DNA from: Crotalaria pallida
Lineage: Eukaryota; Streptophyta; Magnoliopsida; Fabales; Fabaceae
Length of the DNA: 64,000 bases
Assembly (NCBI GenBank): GCA_037953625.1
Contig: CM075655.1
Location: 20,726,001-20,790,000 of the forward strand
Direction of reading: 5' to 3'
Positions 11,210 through 23,465 of this stretch are shown here, in pieces. Position 1 is the first letter of the stretch. Each line of letters begins with the position of its first letter. A program made the position numbers and the translations under genes. The notes under the pieces were generated by a model. That model was not told where the DNA came from and ran no database searches. It was given only the letters and a program-made list of their open reading frames with translations.

Positions 11210-13690
11210 CTTGCCCTGGTTTAGTTGTTCTTAGACTTCGTTTTAGTGGGACACTTGGCATTATGCATTCCAATCCCTCTCAATTACCTCCACTATGTTT
11301 ATGATCACAATAACCCAAATCACACTCTTCATTTTCAGCAGAAAGGTCTTGAAAATAAACCTCTCAGACTCTCTTCTCTTCTCATTTTTGAGTTACCCCA
11401 AATCCTAAGGAAACTAACACATTTTCATGACAAAATCATGAGAAAATCTCTTGCATGTTAATGGAATGTCATCCATGGTAATTCTATAAGTGTTAAGGTG
11501 AGTTTCTACACTTGAAATTCTTTGTTTTCATCTCTGGAGTTTATATTCAAGCTCTTTCACTCGCTTCTTTGCAATCAACTCTTGATGCATGTCATTTTGT
11601 CAAGTTCAAATCCACATCAAACTCTCAAATCTACATGGTTTCACTACCAACAACTTTGAATTCTATTTAGTAAGAATTAACACTCGTTCTTTTGTTTATT
11701 CTTCAACTCAAGTCCATAAGATAATATAATTTTATGACTATTTTTTAGCTTACATTGATTACTGTTAATATGCCTGACTGATATGGAAATATATATATAT
11801 ATATATATATATATTTGTCCTATGTTGGAATTTTGTTTATGTATATGGTATGACTTTGGAAGCCTATATAAGACCTTTTGTTTTAAGGCGTTGGTGTAAA
11901 CCTTTGTATAATCTTTGAGGCTTAGTCATATAGTGAAGATGCTTTTAAGCATATGAAATTTATTTGGATATTCCCCTGATCGCACTGTCACGGTGACATG
12001 CTTGATCGTTTGATGAGTTAAGCTGGCCACGTGAATGGTATGTCGTGGTTACGAGCCTTTTTGGAACCCACTGTACTAGAGAGGTGCTTATTTTGGTTAA
12101 TCCTTCAGAGGTCGAGTCTTGTTAGAAGCGTGACTTAGAATGGGTCGATCAAACCTTAAGAATAATTTAATAAATGTTTTTAAAAGACTTTAAGACTTAA
12201 AAGACTCTTTCCTAACTCCGCGAGTTGAGTGTGAAGTAGTGGAGAGGAAAGTTACCGTATACTTGGGGGTTGGTGTCGCCTCAAGTGGTGATTATGATAG
12301 GGGAGGGCAAGGACGGTGAAACGTCAAGAAGTCTCGAGTGTTTCTCTAGGCGGTACGAAGCTACATGTGGTTAGGGCTGCTAGACCCGTTGAACCGTAGT
12401 AAGTACTGCAGCGCGACTAAAGGAATATTGTCGCCCCCTTGAGCAACTCTGGAATGGTGAGAGGGAACCTGAATCTAGGGAGGGTGTCATTTTACTTTGA
12501 TGTTGACCCGTCACTTGTGATCTTGTGACATTACTTTTGATCTATCACTCGTGATCTTGTGACATGGTTCTGTTGGATTTGGCCTTGTACTTTTCTGACA
12601 CCTAGCCTTATGTGGTAAAGGTCCTATCCATCTCATTCTCTTTTCGAACTAGGTTGATTGGAACTGTGGAGGAGATGTAGACGTGTGTGATAACAAAATC
12701 TTCTTCGTATCTCGATGATCGTACCTCCCTTGGTCATCGATGGTTGTGATCTGATAAAACTTAAAGGCATAAAGTATAATTTTAAATAGTATGATCTTTT
12801 GGGAAGTACCTTTTGAGGAATGTTGTTATGGTTTATGTTGAGGAAATTGATGGTTATGTTATATTATGTGATATTTTATCCTTCTTGGTTTATACTTGAT
12901 GAGAATAATGTTGATGATGTTTAATATAGTTATGATGATAGTATGTTGTATGTGGCTTTAATGTTCCCCTATAGTAAGCCCACGCCATCGACGATAATAT
13001 CGTTCGGCAATGCTTACTCTCCTCTTTTCCCTTCCCTGTGGACTTCCATAAACAGTGTCCACAAATGGCAGATCCAGTTGAGTTTCGTGTCTTGACCTAT
13101 CAAGAAGGATAGTGGGAGGTTAATCGTGAGAGTTGGGTATGGAGAGTAGAAGCGGAAGTGGAGATTATCGACCCCGAGCAGATTGTACGAGGATCAGCTA
13201 TAGACGTTTGTCTTTGTCCATTTGCAATAAGAGATAGAGTGCATGGTGGTCTTGTGACTTATCACAACGTTCATCCGGGAATGATGCAACAAGGTTTTGA
13301 CGATGGATTGGAGGAGGAAGAAGAGCAAGAAGTGGATCTCGAAGATGAAGAGCACGACATGATCATAGAAATGGATGAGGAAGCTGAAATGGTGCATGTA
13401 TTCGAAGAGATCTCAGAGGCCGAGTTAGAGGAAGAGTTGGAAGATGGCGAAGCCACAATTGAGGAACCTACTGAATGGGAGTTCGATCCAACCGAGGCTC
13501 TTGTAGTGGAAGATAGTGATGAAGATTAGCATAGTGATCTTAGTTTTCAGTAGGGATCCCCATTTGTTATTGATTCCAATTATGTACCCCCTTTATTTTT
13601 ATTAAGTATCCGACATCTTTTCCATAAATTGAAATGAAGTTTCGAAAATGTTTCCGCAAGTATTATAGTAATGATTTTAGTTAATAACAT
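11210..13690 (+). mobile_element. Degenerate LTR (gypsy type), ends not resolved
   Basis: The stretch has the layout of the Tekay-like LTR at 3-6 kb: a leader ending in a splice-donor-like AAGGTGAGT (near 11495), an AT-rich middle, a GC-richer block with GTCACGGTGACATG-like sequence (about 11990-12480), and an acidic ORF near the right end. Neither a TGTAAC start nor a TTACA end survives, so this is an old solo or fragmentary LTR. A (TA)n microsatellite lies at about 11789-11814. Confidence 0.45.
13158..13529 (+). CDS. Highly acidic 123-residue ORF in the degenerate LTR
   Basis: The ORF has a short ordinary N-terminus (MEIIDPEQIVRGSAIDVCLC) and then an almost continuous Glu/Asp run (for example EEEEEQEV, EEISEAELEEELEDGE) to the stop. 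It lies near the right end of the degenerate LTR, where the 3-6 kb LTR has its own ORF with an acidic tail. I do not recognise a family. It could be an LTR-encoded accessory ORF or a purine-rich stretch lacking stops. Confidence 0.35.
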   Translation: MEIIDPEQIVRGSAIDVCLCPFAIRDRVHGGLVTYHNVHPGMMQQGFDDGLEEEEEQEVDLEDEEHDMIIEMDEEAEMVHVFEEISEAELEEELEDGEATIEEPTEWEFDPTEALVVEDSDED

Positions 13691-13708
13691 GTTGGGAATG
13701 GTTTTAGT

Positions 13709-13990
13709 AATACCTTTTTTTGTCTCATAAGTCATGATCATTTAGAAATCCAACACTCATTTATATTTCTTTTTCCAAACATACCCTTATTTATTGCATT
13801 TTCTTTTTCATCACTCATTTCTTCATCCTTCTTCAATATAATCTTCATGCATTTATTATTACTCTCTCCTTTTATTAAATGGGGGTAACTTAGTCAAATT
13901 ATACCAAATTCTTACATCATTTACTCATTTCTTAATTTGTGTGAAATCTCCAAAAGATCATAACTTATGATACAGATGTAGTAAAAAGTA
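13709..13990. mobile_element. Diverged MITE, same family as 25389-25692
   Basis: The interior matches the MITE at 25.4 kb over most of its length (AACACTCATTTATA, ATACCCTTATTTATTGCATT, CTTCAATATAATCT, TTTAGTCAAA-like blocks, and an AACTTATGATACAGA-like end). The left terminus has lost the CTCCCTC signature. Confidence 0.65.
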
Positions 13991-16054
13991 AGAAGAGAAA
14001 AAATATACATATAAAAGGATATTTTGAAAAAAAAAAATGGGACAAGTATTAATCACTTAATAAGGGGAGTTAAAGGAACTAGATCCCATTTTTAACGGAT
14101 CCGGATCCTCTAACATAGAGGAATCTATGTTCCTCTAACATAGTTGCCTATATAACCATTGGATTTATCCAACAGCTCACAATGTAACACGTGGCATTAT
14201 TTTATTTAAATAAAGAAATATGAAATAAAAAAAAGCAATGATTGTGATTTAACTCCAAAACCCTCATACTCCAACTATGTTCGACTTCTCCGTTTGAAAT
14301 CGGAACCTCTCCACTGCCGTCGAGTCGCCGCCGCTCTACCATCGTGCTGCCTCCGCATCTGCGTGAGGCTCTCAGCCACTGCTTCGCACCTTATCCGCCT
14401 CTACCCAACCTAGGGCCCTAAATCCTCAGCCTTTACAGCGCCTCTTCCACCTTCTCCGCCCGGCCTTCCACCGTCACCGTGCCGCTTCCATCACCTCAGG
14501 GTATTTATTTCTTCAATTTCAATTTATGATGACACAGTATAAAAGATTTCACATGTCAATATTGCCTTCAATTTCTTCAATTTATTATTTGGTTAAATAG
14601 CCTTTGCTATTTGGTGATAATGTTTGTCTTTGTTGTTATATTTTTGAGTTACAGTGGTTAAATTGGTTAAAACTTTTGATGTCAATTGTCTTTGGTTATA
14701 TTAGTTTAATTTCCTCATGCTAATATTGCCTTCTCCTTTGCTGATACCACTAACATTGACTTAACATTTGATGGTGCTTTTATTTTTAGGATATAGCCTC
14801 ATATGGTTCAGCCTCAAAGAAGTTAAAACTAATGAAGAAGAAAGAAAGAGGAAGAAAAAACAATGATAGACTAATTGTTGGAACTACTAAAGAAGAAAAA
14901 AGCAAAGGAGTTATAATACCTAAGGATCAAACAAAGAAGAAGAATAATTGCTTTATGTTAGATGTTATGTTAGACTTGTTGTCTAGTATAATGTACAATT
15001 CCATTTAGAATGACAATGTAATATATCAAAAAAGATGTACTTCTTTATTGTTAATGAAATTATGACTTATTGAAATCATTGTGGTTTCTCTATTAATGTC
15101 TTCTCTTGATATTGCCTTTATTTTGACACAATAGTACATATGATTCAAGTATGTTATGCAAACAATCATTCCTTTGCTGGTTTTTACCTTAAAAATCAAA
15201 CTGGCCTGCAAACAATGTCATGAAGTAAATGATGAAAGTGTGGTTCATTCCTTTCCATTTAATAGCAAAACCACAAATGTGGATCTCTTTTGACGGAATA
15301 TTACATCACTGTTTAGAATATTCAAAGGGAAGCAATCTCAAATCTTAACTTGAACACTGAGACTTTTTACACTTTTTGTGTTTGGAAGCAATCAGTTCAG
15401 AATAAAATGCACTTTGGTTTTCTGGTTTTGATACTAAATAGATAAAAATTCTGGTTTTGATGCACTTTGGATTTCTAGTTTTGATGCACTTTGATTTTCT
15501 GGATTTGATACTAAGCAGATAGAAATGCATCTTGGTTTTCTGGCTTTAATACTTAACAGCGAGGGATTTAAAGTCACAAATTGAACTCCAGGGTGCATTA
15601 ATATAGAAACCACAATAATTTCAATGTCAAAATTTCATTAATAATAAAGAAGTACACATTTGTGAGATATTACATTGTCATTTCTAAATAAACTTTTATT
15701 TTACATTGGAAAACTAGTCTAACATTCAGTCTAAGATAAAGTAATTACTTCTTTCTTGGATCCCATATGCTGCAACTCCTTTAATTTGCTACTTCGGTAG
15801 CTTTGTCTTCTGTAATTCAGCTTGAAACAATAAACAGAAAAAGAAAGTCCAAATGGCCCTTCCAAGCTCTTCTTTAGTCACAGGGGCAAAACACTTACCC
15901 AACATTAAAAAATTATGAAAAATATATCAATCCCAACATTTCAATACCCATAAGCTATCACAGGCTCGTAAATAATCAACAAGTTTATATATCTTCCAAT
16001 ATAAACTTCAAAACATCAATATGATTGGTTAACCGTAGGATTTGCACTATTGCA

Positions 16055-16496
16055 ACTAGTGTGCCGACAGGCACTCCCATGCCTGTCGCGCTCGTATTCC
16101 CATTGTCGTGTTTTTGTCGTAAAGAGTTTTTTATAGTAAAATAATACATCGTTACTTTGTATTTTGGACCCAAAAAAATAACCTCTAACTTCTACAAACC
16201 GCAATTCTTAAGATGAATGGGTTTAGAAACTGCATAACAGTTGCAGTAGTTTTTTTTTTAATTTTAATTTTAATTTTTGAAACTGCCAACAGGGGCATTC
16301 TGGGTATTAACAAAATTACGTACACCAACTGTTTTAGTTTTTTTAGTTAAAAAATGGGATTTTCTTTATATAATAGTATAGATAATATTTTTGAAACTGC
16401 CAACAGGGGCATTCTGGGTATTAACAAAATTACGTACACCAACTGTTTTAGTTTTTTTAGTTAAAAAATGGGATTTTCTTTATATAATAGTATAGA
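16055..16496 (-). mobile_element. Small non-autonomous Helitron with duplicated 5' terminus
   Basis: On the minus strand the 3' end is CTAGT (16059-16055), preceded by a perfect stem CGACAGGCA/TGCCTGTCG with a six-base loop. The 5' end is TCTATACTATTATATAAAG at 16382, with an A before it and a T after the 3' end, the A|T target typical of Helitrons. The 5' terminal segment is repeated exactly, so a second possible 5' end lies at 16496. Size is 328 or 442 bp; no coding capacity. Confidence 0.7.
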
Positions 16497-16499
16497 TAA
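16273..16499. repeat. Exact 114 bp tandem duplication (Helitron 5' end)
   Basis: Copy 1 (16273-16386) and copy 2 (16387-16499) are identical by eye over about 113 bases, from ATTTTTGAAACTGCC to AGTATAGATAA. Confidence 0.95.
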
Positions 16500-17595
16500 C
16501 CAATCCAATAATCATTCCTTAACAGTATATAAAAGGCAAACATAACATCAATATAAATAAAAGGCTAATGTATTCTATGGTTTTTTATAAGAATCAAGTT
16601 AGAGGTAAAAAAACAACATACTTTACCAAGGTAAATAAGATACAAGCAGTTCTAACACAATTACAAATCATAATCTATATAAACAATTTAATAAACTATG
16701 TTAACCAAGCATAAAATTTATGGGATGGAAGTCATTAGTATACAACATTAGGCATAAGTGCATAAGACTGGTTACAAAATAAACTTACGCAAGCAATGAC
16801 TATCAAGATATATACTTTAGTAAACTAGAAAGCAGCCAAAGACCCCCTCTTCTTTTCTCGCTCATCGAAATGCAAATTATTAGTGGCAGCTTGGCATTAT
16901 GTTCAAGTGTATCCCTCATCAGTCATCACAACTTTTTTCAAACTGACGAAACTAAACCAGTCACACTAAATTCAAATTAAAAGCTATGGTTTTCAATTGG
17001 AGATGAAGGTGAAGGCCAATAAAATTGGAGAGATGATGTTGAACAAAATTTGAGATGGCAACTCAACGTTGGTGACACGGCGGCGCGACTTCGGTGCAAC
17101 TCGAAGAGAAGGGGGTTGTGGGGTGGAAGAGAAGGGGTTCATGGGGCTGGAAGTCATGGCGGCGCAACGGTGACTAGAAGAGAAGGGGTCGCCGGCCGGA
17201 ATAGAAGGGATCATGGGGTCCAAGAAGGAGAAGGGGAATTTGTATTTATTTATTTATTTAAATAAGATAGACACGTGGCAATTTGTGCACCATTAGATCA
17301 ATCCAACGGTTTGAAAAGCCTTTATGTTAGAGGAACATAGATGCCTTTATGTTATGTTAAACGGCTCTATTGATGCCATAGCATCCATCTCAAAAGGCTC
17401 TCCTCCCACTATCGTGATTTTCACTTTGATTTTGTCCCGAACCCCTCACCGCCACCACTGCTTCCATCACCGCCACTAACAGTGGTAACCTCCACTACGC
17501 CACTCTAAACCACCGCCGCCCAAATTGTTCATCCCCACCCTCTCTATTGATAAATTCTCCGTATTTCCAATATCAGTAACAATTAAAACAAAAAC

Positions 17596-20500
17596 ATGGG
17601 TGCTTCAGAGTCTACCTTCTCAAGCGTACAGGTAAATTGCCTTCAATAACAACAATGATAATAATAATAAAAGACTTTATTCTTAATGTGAATTGTTTCC
17701 TTTTCTGCCCTTTTCACTCTCTCAATTGTGAAGACCGCAGATGACAAAATCACCACTGTCTCAGAGCGATCGGAAGCCTCTGACCCCATTCTAGACAATT
17801 TCAAATCACTCAAAATCGTATGTTCTTTCTTTCTATATTATCCTCATTATTGTTTTGATAACAAAAGCCTCTATTTTTGAATATTCGCTGTTCTTTTTTT
17901 GTGTTGATTGTAGACACCGCCCATTTTGACGTCTCCCCCAGCAGAGGGTACTTTAACTGATATTTTACTAAGGAAACCTTCCTCGTCCTCCTCTACAGGT
18001 GCCTCTTTAATTTCGGCTAGACTACGTATTTGGTCTTACCTTATTTTTCAATTTCAAATTGGTTCTTTACGTTTTTTTTTTATCACATTGGTATACGTAA
18101 GATGAACAGTGACTTAGGAACCAATTTGATAGAAAAAGAAACATGAGGGGACCAATATGATACCAAAACCATGGAAGGGATCAATTTGAAATTGAAAAAT
18201 AAGTTAATGGACCAAATACGTAATTTAGCCTTTTATTTACTTATGTTATAAATTGTCCAATGCAGTTTTGATAATATTGGTGGTTGATAATCCCTACTCC
18301 GATTTTACTTATCCCTTAGATCTTTTATTACATATAGAATTTCTATGTACTTGTCCAACTTGTTGGCGGGAATTCTTCTTCCTAAAATGAGTGAAGTAAA
18401 AAGATGTTTTTGCCTTGGTTAATGCCAACTTCACAGTGTGGGTCCCATCTTTCAAGGCCCACAGTAGCGGAATGTTCCTACACAATTAGCAGTCTTGGTG
18501 GTGCCATCTTCCATGGTGCAATAATCCGCAGCAGTTGCTGTTTTGTGTTCCCTGTTCTCAAGTGTTGGCTTATTGCTTCTAGAATTGTTGATGTCTTCCA
18601 CAACATATGCTAGCTTCCTCAGAGGAAATGCAGTTCCTCAACAAGCTCAAGATGAATCAGTTTTCGGTGAAGATGATTTTCCTGGAACAGATTTGGCTTG
18701 AAAGTTGTTCAATGGACTGTACAGGCAAAAACACAGACATGGTAGATCAAGGAAATGCTAGCTAGCTGGCTAGAGTAAAAAAGAAATGAGTAATTAAATA
18801 AGTTTGTTTTTCTCAATTGCAACATCATGCCTTTAGACACGTTTAGGGGTAATTAGGCTTGACCTGATGACTTCCACATGTTAAGGTGACACTCCGCTAA
18901 GGCAAAGGGTTGAGAAACTCAATGTTGCTATTAAATTTTGCTACATGTAGTAATTAGCATTCAATCTGAATCTGTACATGAAATTGATTTTTATGTAACA
19001 CTGCTCTAAGATGACTGATTCTACATCTACCATTTCAAAGTTGCTGCTGATGACCACATGTAGCAACAGTCAATGGTGGTCTACAAGTGTGTTGTTGCAG
19101 TTGATGAAAGGTAATTAATTTAAGGATTTTCTTAAAGGTCCGAGGATAAGAGGCTAAAAGAAGTGTGTTTTTATTGAAAAACTTAGTATTTAATGTTTCA
19201 AGTGATAGTGGAGTTTGCTTCTCAATGCATTTTTACTATATTTTGTCCTCTTTTTAGCCCTTAGGGCTGAGGTTAAGCAAACCCTTAGTTTAATTGAGAA
19301 AATAAATCTTGCTAGCTCATATTTTCTAGATCTACTTGTCTCGTGTTCACTGTACACCCGAAAAGTCTTTCTGCATGGAAACCTTAAGAGCCATGTCCGC
19401 CCTGGAAATTCATCGTTGTTGACGATTGATTCAGCTTGAACTAGTTGGGGAACTGTACTTCGTCCAAGGAGGCTGGCATATGCTGGAGAAGGCACTGATA
19501 GTTTGCACAGCAGTTGGTTGGCACTTTAGTGCAGGGAACATTTTTTGATGGATTTGTTGGCCCGTGCCAAATTTTGCCATTTCGTGCAGTTTCTTCAGGT
19601 GGCACCAAGACACCTTTTGTAACCTTGCCAGCAGCGGCAATTGAGACTTGAGTGCTTCCTTGAATGATTTTGGGCATCAGGACACGGTCTCTATCATCCT
19701 TGCCTGAAACATCTCCCACTGTGGCAATCCCAGTTTCTACATGGAAGATGACACCACTGACGAAGCTAATACTGTAAGGACTGTCAGCTGTAGCTGGGCT
19801 GCTGAAATTCCTTCTCCTCCATGAGCAGTAAAGAAGATTTTCAAATGCCATTTTTTTAAGAAAATAATTAAAAAAAAATCGGAGTTCTTTCTTCTTCCAC
19901 ATCATATATATCTTGGTTGTATCTTATGACTTCAACATGTTAAGTTTGGTAGCTTTCGTTGCACTTGATTTAGCCATCAGACAATATTACCTCTTCAAAT
20001 GGTTTTCATGAGCTTTAGCTTTTATCGAGCTATTCATTATGGATGTTGCTTGCTCTAGTAATAAAATAAATGACGACTGAAAAGGGTTGTAGATAGTAAA
20101 ATTTTAGCTTAAACCGATCATAACGCAAATCTGTCAATCTTCCATCTTTATTTGTATGCAATCTTTTTTCATATAATTATAGGCAATATTTTTGACGGGG
20201 AGGGGGGAGGGGGAAAATTGTGCAACTGCTAAGGGTCGAACCGAAGTGTGTGTACTTTATGTCTTGCAGCTCTCTCAACTGAGCTTACTTATTGGGGATT
20301 TTTGTCCTGCATTCCCATAGTTCAAAGACAAGAGCTGACAGCTTTGATGTGTCATACTAGATTATGATATTGGAGTTCAAATGGTGTGCTGTCTAGTCAT
20401 TTATGCAAGGGAGGAACTCCATACCTATCTATAATTTTATTGGGTTTCCAAAAAAAATAAAAATTGCTGATGGTCATAAGCTTCAGGAGTTTCAGCCATA

Positions 20501-22365
20501 TTTATATCCTTAAAGATCAACATTGACTCTTTGCTAATATGATATTGGTCGTAGTCATTCTGTAGTGTGATATCTGCCACTTTTGTTGATAACAATGCTA
20601 TTGAGGCTAATTCTTAATTGCTGTCTTTTCATGGTTGAAACAGCTTCAGTAAATCCCAAGGTTCTTTTGGAGCTCTTCTCAATGTACCGTGATTGGCAGG
20701 AGGAAAAGGCCCAAAAGATTAGCAAAAGACAGGTCTGTTTAAAACAATAATTTTCAGCGGAAGTCATCTATAATATTGGGTTCAACTTCTTAGCAAACAC
20801 CGCATTCCCTTTCCCTTGCACACACAAACTGCAAACTCTCCCATGCTGATGTATTGTATTTATGTCTAAGTTGGACTATGGTGAAAGTAATACATTTTCC
20901 ATGCTGATAAAAACAGAATACTGCAGTTCTTACAGAATTGAATGAAAGAAATTTCATTTATAAGTTGATGTGGTTTTCATGGTAATGTATGCCTTTTTTT
21001 CCTGACCCTATGGCTATGCCAAATATAATAGTAATCGACAATGACTCCAAGCAATTCATATTTAAGAGCTCATATTTTTTACTTTTCTTGATATTTTTAA
21101 GCAACTTCTTTTCTTGATTTGGAAGTGGACAAAACTCAATATATTAACATCTATTAAAATGGTGAGGCTGAATTTTCGTCAGACGCATATATATAGATTT
21201 CAAGCTTATTATAATCCCTGTATAGCTCAATAGTTCTGCTTAAGATTTCTAGTATGAATTGCATTTGATGTTCCAGTTAGCAAGTGGAAAGAAATGTTGT
21301 AAATAGAGGGATAATATATCAATTTACCAGTACTTTCAAAGTGCAAGGACTTATTTCACAAAGTAAAACACCCTTCGAATATTATCATGAGTGAATTAAA
21401 GTTGTTAGATAATTTCATCAGTTGCACCATTTGTTAGACGTTGTTGCCTCACAATGAAAATTGATTTGTGTGCCTTCTTTCCGATTTATGAAAGCAATAG
21501 ATCTCCGTGTGTGGCATGCCATGATTGTTGGAAACAATTCTTGCAGGAGGAGATAGAAAACAAAATAGAAGTTGCAGATGCTTTGGCTATCAAAATTCTT
21601 CAACGATTTAATTTTTCAGTGGCCACAATGAAGAGTACTTCACAATATCTATCTGAAGGTAATTGCCAGTCACAGTTGTATCAATATGTTGAATTGTGTA
21701 TTTCATCATTAGCAGAAATAACACACTGCTTTAAGAATCTGCAAAATTGAAAACGAAAATTTCCTCTCTCATTGGTCTTTGGTTCATATAGATTAGTACA
21801 AGGCTCGCCAAATGATAAAAAAAATGATTTATCTGCATGCCATTCAATTTACATGGTGTGGATGTTGAACCGATTTGTTGGTACTATCACCATGTGGATT
21901 GGGCTGGCTGGTCTTCTATACTTAATTGCGAACATGGGGCTGCTGATGGTGGTTACATACTTCTCTACGGCTACCCTAAAATTATTTAAATTCAATTTTT
22001 TTATTCTCAGATAATTTATTTGTGAAAAAATATAAATTCGCTAACTTTATATGACTCATAAATATTGTTCTTCTTTTGCTGCTTTATTAAAAAATTTCTA
22101 GCTTTGCCATTACCTGTGAACATCTATTAACTTTATATGGAAGGTGTATGCAGTTCCTTCTTTGCAGATAGAAATAGGAGAACTCAAAGGAAGGTTGACT
22201 GAAGTTATCAGTAACTGTGATGCATTGTGCAAAAGAATTGAAGCAGAAGGCCCAGAATCTCTCCGCTCAACTCTCAAACCTTTTTCCATTGCTGCCGCTG
22301 AGAAAGAAATCTGCGTAAGCTCATCTAGTTTGCAGCCATTTTCAAGACTGAAAAATCCGCCTTAG
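17596..22365 (+). CDS. Six-exon gene, 205-residue coiled-coil protein of unknown function
   Basis: Exons are 17596-17631, 17734-17817, 17914-17998, 20644-20732, 21547-21658 and 22154-22365, all with GT-AG introns and consistent phases (618 coding bases with stop). The protein starts MGASESTFSSVQ, with Gly2 and Ser6 fitting an N-myristoylation signal. A Ser/Thr/Pro-rich segment (to about residue 65) follows, then a helical, probably coiled-coil region through LELFSMYRDWQEEKAQ, EEIENKIEVADALAIK and IEIGELKGRLTEV, and a Ser-rich tail. I recall similar unnamed plant proteins but cannot assign a function. In exon 6 the acceptor TATGCAG before TTCC keeps frame; the later TTTGCAG would not. Intron 3 is 2.6 kb and holds transposon and duplicated-gene debris. 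Confidence 0.85.
18015..18230. mobile_element. MITE with about 50 bp inverted termini, in intron 3
   Basis: The left end GGCTAGACTACGTATTTGG pairs with the right end CCAAATACGTAATTTAGCC, and inversion continues through CAATTTCAAATTGGTTC-like sequence. The element is 216 bp, AT-rich and non-coding. Confidence 0.8.
18430..18702 (+). pseudogene. Gene-like fragment in intron 3, plus strand
   Basis: A reading frame contains LSRPTVAECSYTISSLGG then AIFHGA, clearly related to the opposite-strand ORF at 19.4-19.9 kb (FSSPATADSPYSISFVSG then VIFHVE). After a break, a further piece reads to a stop as ...FGEDDFPGTDLA (18608-18702). I do not recognise the parent protein. Confidence 0.4.
19441..19905 (-). 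pseudogene. Opposite-strand ORF related to the 18.4 kb fragment
   Basis: The ORF is about 154 codons and contains SISFVSGVIFHVETGIATVG, LMPKIIQGSTQVSIAAAG and VPCTKVPTNCCANYQC. The first part resembles the plus-strand fragment 1 kb upstream, so intron 3 carries two oppositely oriented, diverged copies of one unknown sequence. The first 18 codons are lysine/phenylalanine-rich and probably not coding. It lies antisense within the intron of a plus-strand gene. Confidence 0.35.
20190..20315 (-). mobile_element. tRNA-derived SINE or tRNA relic, minus strand
   Basis: Minus-strand reading gives AAGCTCAGTTGAGAGAGC (box A-like, near 20280) and GGTTCGACCC (box B-like, near 20235), as in tRNA-derived SINEs. 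The D-arm and T-arm surroundings do not fold as a full tRNA, so it is not called as a tRNA gene. Confidence 0.5.
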
Positions 22366-23310
22366 TCTAAAGAGTAGTTAAACTAAAAAATATTTGGTTC
22401 TTGCACATAAGTTCAGGAGCTTCCTGCATTTTTTTTTTTTTAATTTGAGGTTTCGGGTTTCCCTTCAGATGATGAAGGGTTGGATCACATTCACATTTTT
22501 TAGTAATTTTGTATGAGCCGTGCTTTGTAATTTGTGTGGAGGGCTGCCTGTGATACCCTTAACTGAAGCACACACAGGCTTGTTTGGCTGGTCCTGGTTG
22601 CAAATGGAGGCCAAAATGAAACAGAGTGCTTGACACAACTAATAGAAATTATTGACTCAATTTCACATTAGTTAGGATTCATTTAGAAGACAAAAATGAA
22701 TTTACAGTTCAAGATTTTCATTTTAATACTGAGAATTGGAATTACAATACATACTTGGAAACATCATAATGCGGCATAAGACTATGGACATCTACTCTTT
22801 CTAACTCTTATTTCGTAGGCGCTTCATGCTCTGAAATTAAGGTTCAAAATTTTAATTTTGTGGGAATTGGAGTTGTGAAAGAATCTCTGCCTTTTTGTTT
22901 GGTAAAGTTAAAATTACTATTCCAAATTATTGGTTGAATAATTTATTAAAAGTATCTATAACAAAAATTAGTAAATAATGGAAGTTTGCATTGTCAAATC
23001 ATGACTTTGGTGGGTATAGAAATAAAATGCAGCTTAGAGGTTAAAGTGTGCTTATCTAAACTTTTGAATATGATTAAAGATTATAAAATCCAAAATAATA
23101 AATTTTTTTAGAATTTGAGTCAGATTCATCCATTTTTTATTTTAAAGTGCAAATTATACTTTAGAGAATCTTGACCCTACAAACTCTAAATAAGCCCTCT
23201 TTATTTTCCAAGTAGAAATCAAGGGAATTGATTCACCAAAACCAAATGCAGGCTTGCCAATTGAGGTAAAAACCAAGCTGATATTCTACCAACTTATAAA
23301 TAAAGATCTT
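22366..23310. other. 3' flank of the coiled-coil gene, no further gene
   Basis: AT-rich DNA with a T-run at 22427-22441. The 3' UTR probably occupies the first few hundred bases; no clear polyadenylation signal was chosen. Confidence 0.5.
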
Positions 23311-23319
23311 TTCATTTGG

Positions 23320-23465
23320 TTGGCAAAGATGGTTTTGGTAAAGAAGTGACGAATTACACCGATCTCAACAAAGCTTGCCCAAAAGATCCGTACCCCCTCC
23401 CAAACAGTGATAAGCTAGTAGATAACTCCTTTGGATACCACCTATTGTCTCTTCTGTCTAAATAA
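23320..23465 (+). pseudogene. Reverse transcriptase remnant (Ty3/gypsy)
   Basis: About 45 codons read VLVKK...NYTDLNKACPKDPYPLP then a decayed LVD-S-GYHLLS, the RT block typical of Tat/Athila-type gypsy elements. The rest of Pol is missing, so this is a small deletion relic. Confidence 0.75.

Larger units (their letters stand above)
14085..17370. mobile_element. 3.3 kb element with inverted-repeat arms (foldback or Mutator-like)
   Basis: The left end (about 14085-14270) and right end (about 17250-17370) are inverted relatives sharing TCTATGTTCCTCTAACATA, a CCAACGG/TTGGATT block and the CACGTG motif. A second inverted pair is longer and clearer: about 14930-15110 against 15595-15790 (shared: TAGAAATGACAATGTAATAT, GTACTTCTTTATT, TTAATGAAATT, TGTGGTTTCT). 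The centre (15360-15560) has short tandem TGCACTTTGG/TTCTGGTTTTGA units. The left arm has a CDS-like GC-rich block ending CTCAG|GGTATT. No transposase is seen. Exact ends and the target duplication are unresolved. Confidence 0.5.

Noticed and set aside
13271..13456. Ser-rich ORF on the minus strand
   Set aside because: Antisense of the acidic Glu/Asp run; serine codons are simply the complement of GAN-rich sequence.
20190..20315. tRNA gene suggested by AGCTCAGTTGAGAGAGC and GGTTCGACCC
   Set aside because: The anticodon arm and acceptor stem do not pair, and spacing is wrong; called as SINE or relic.
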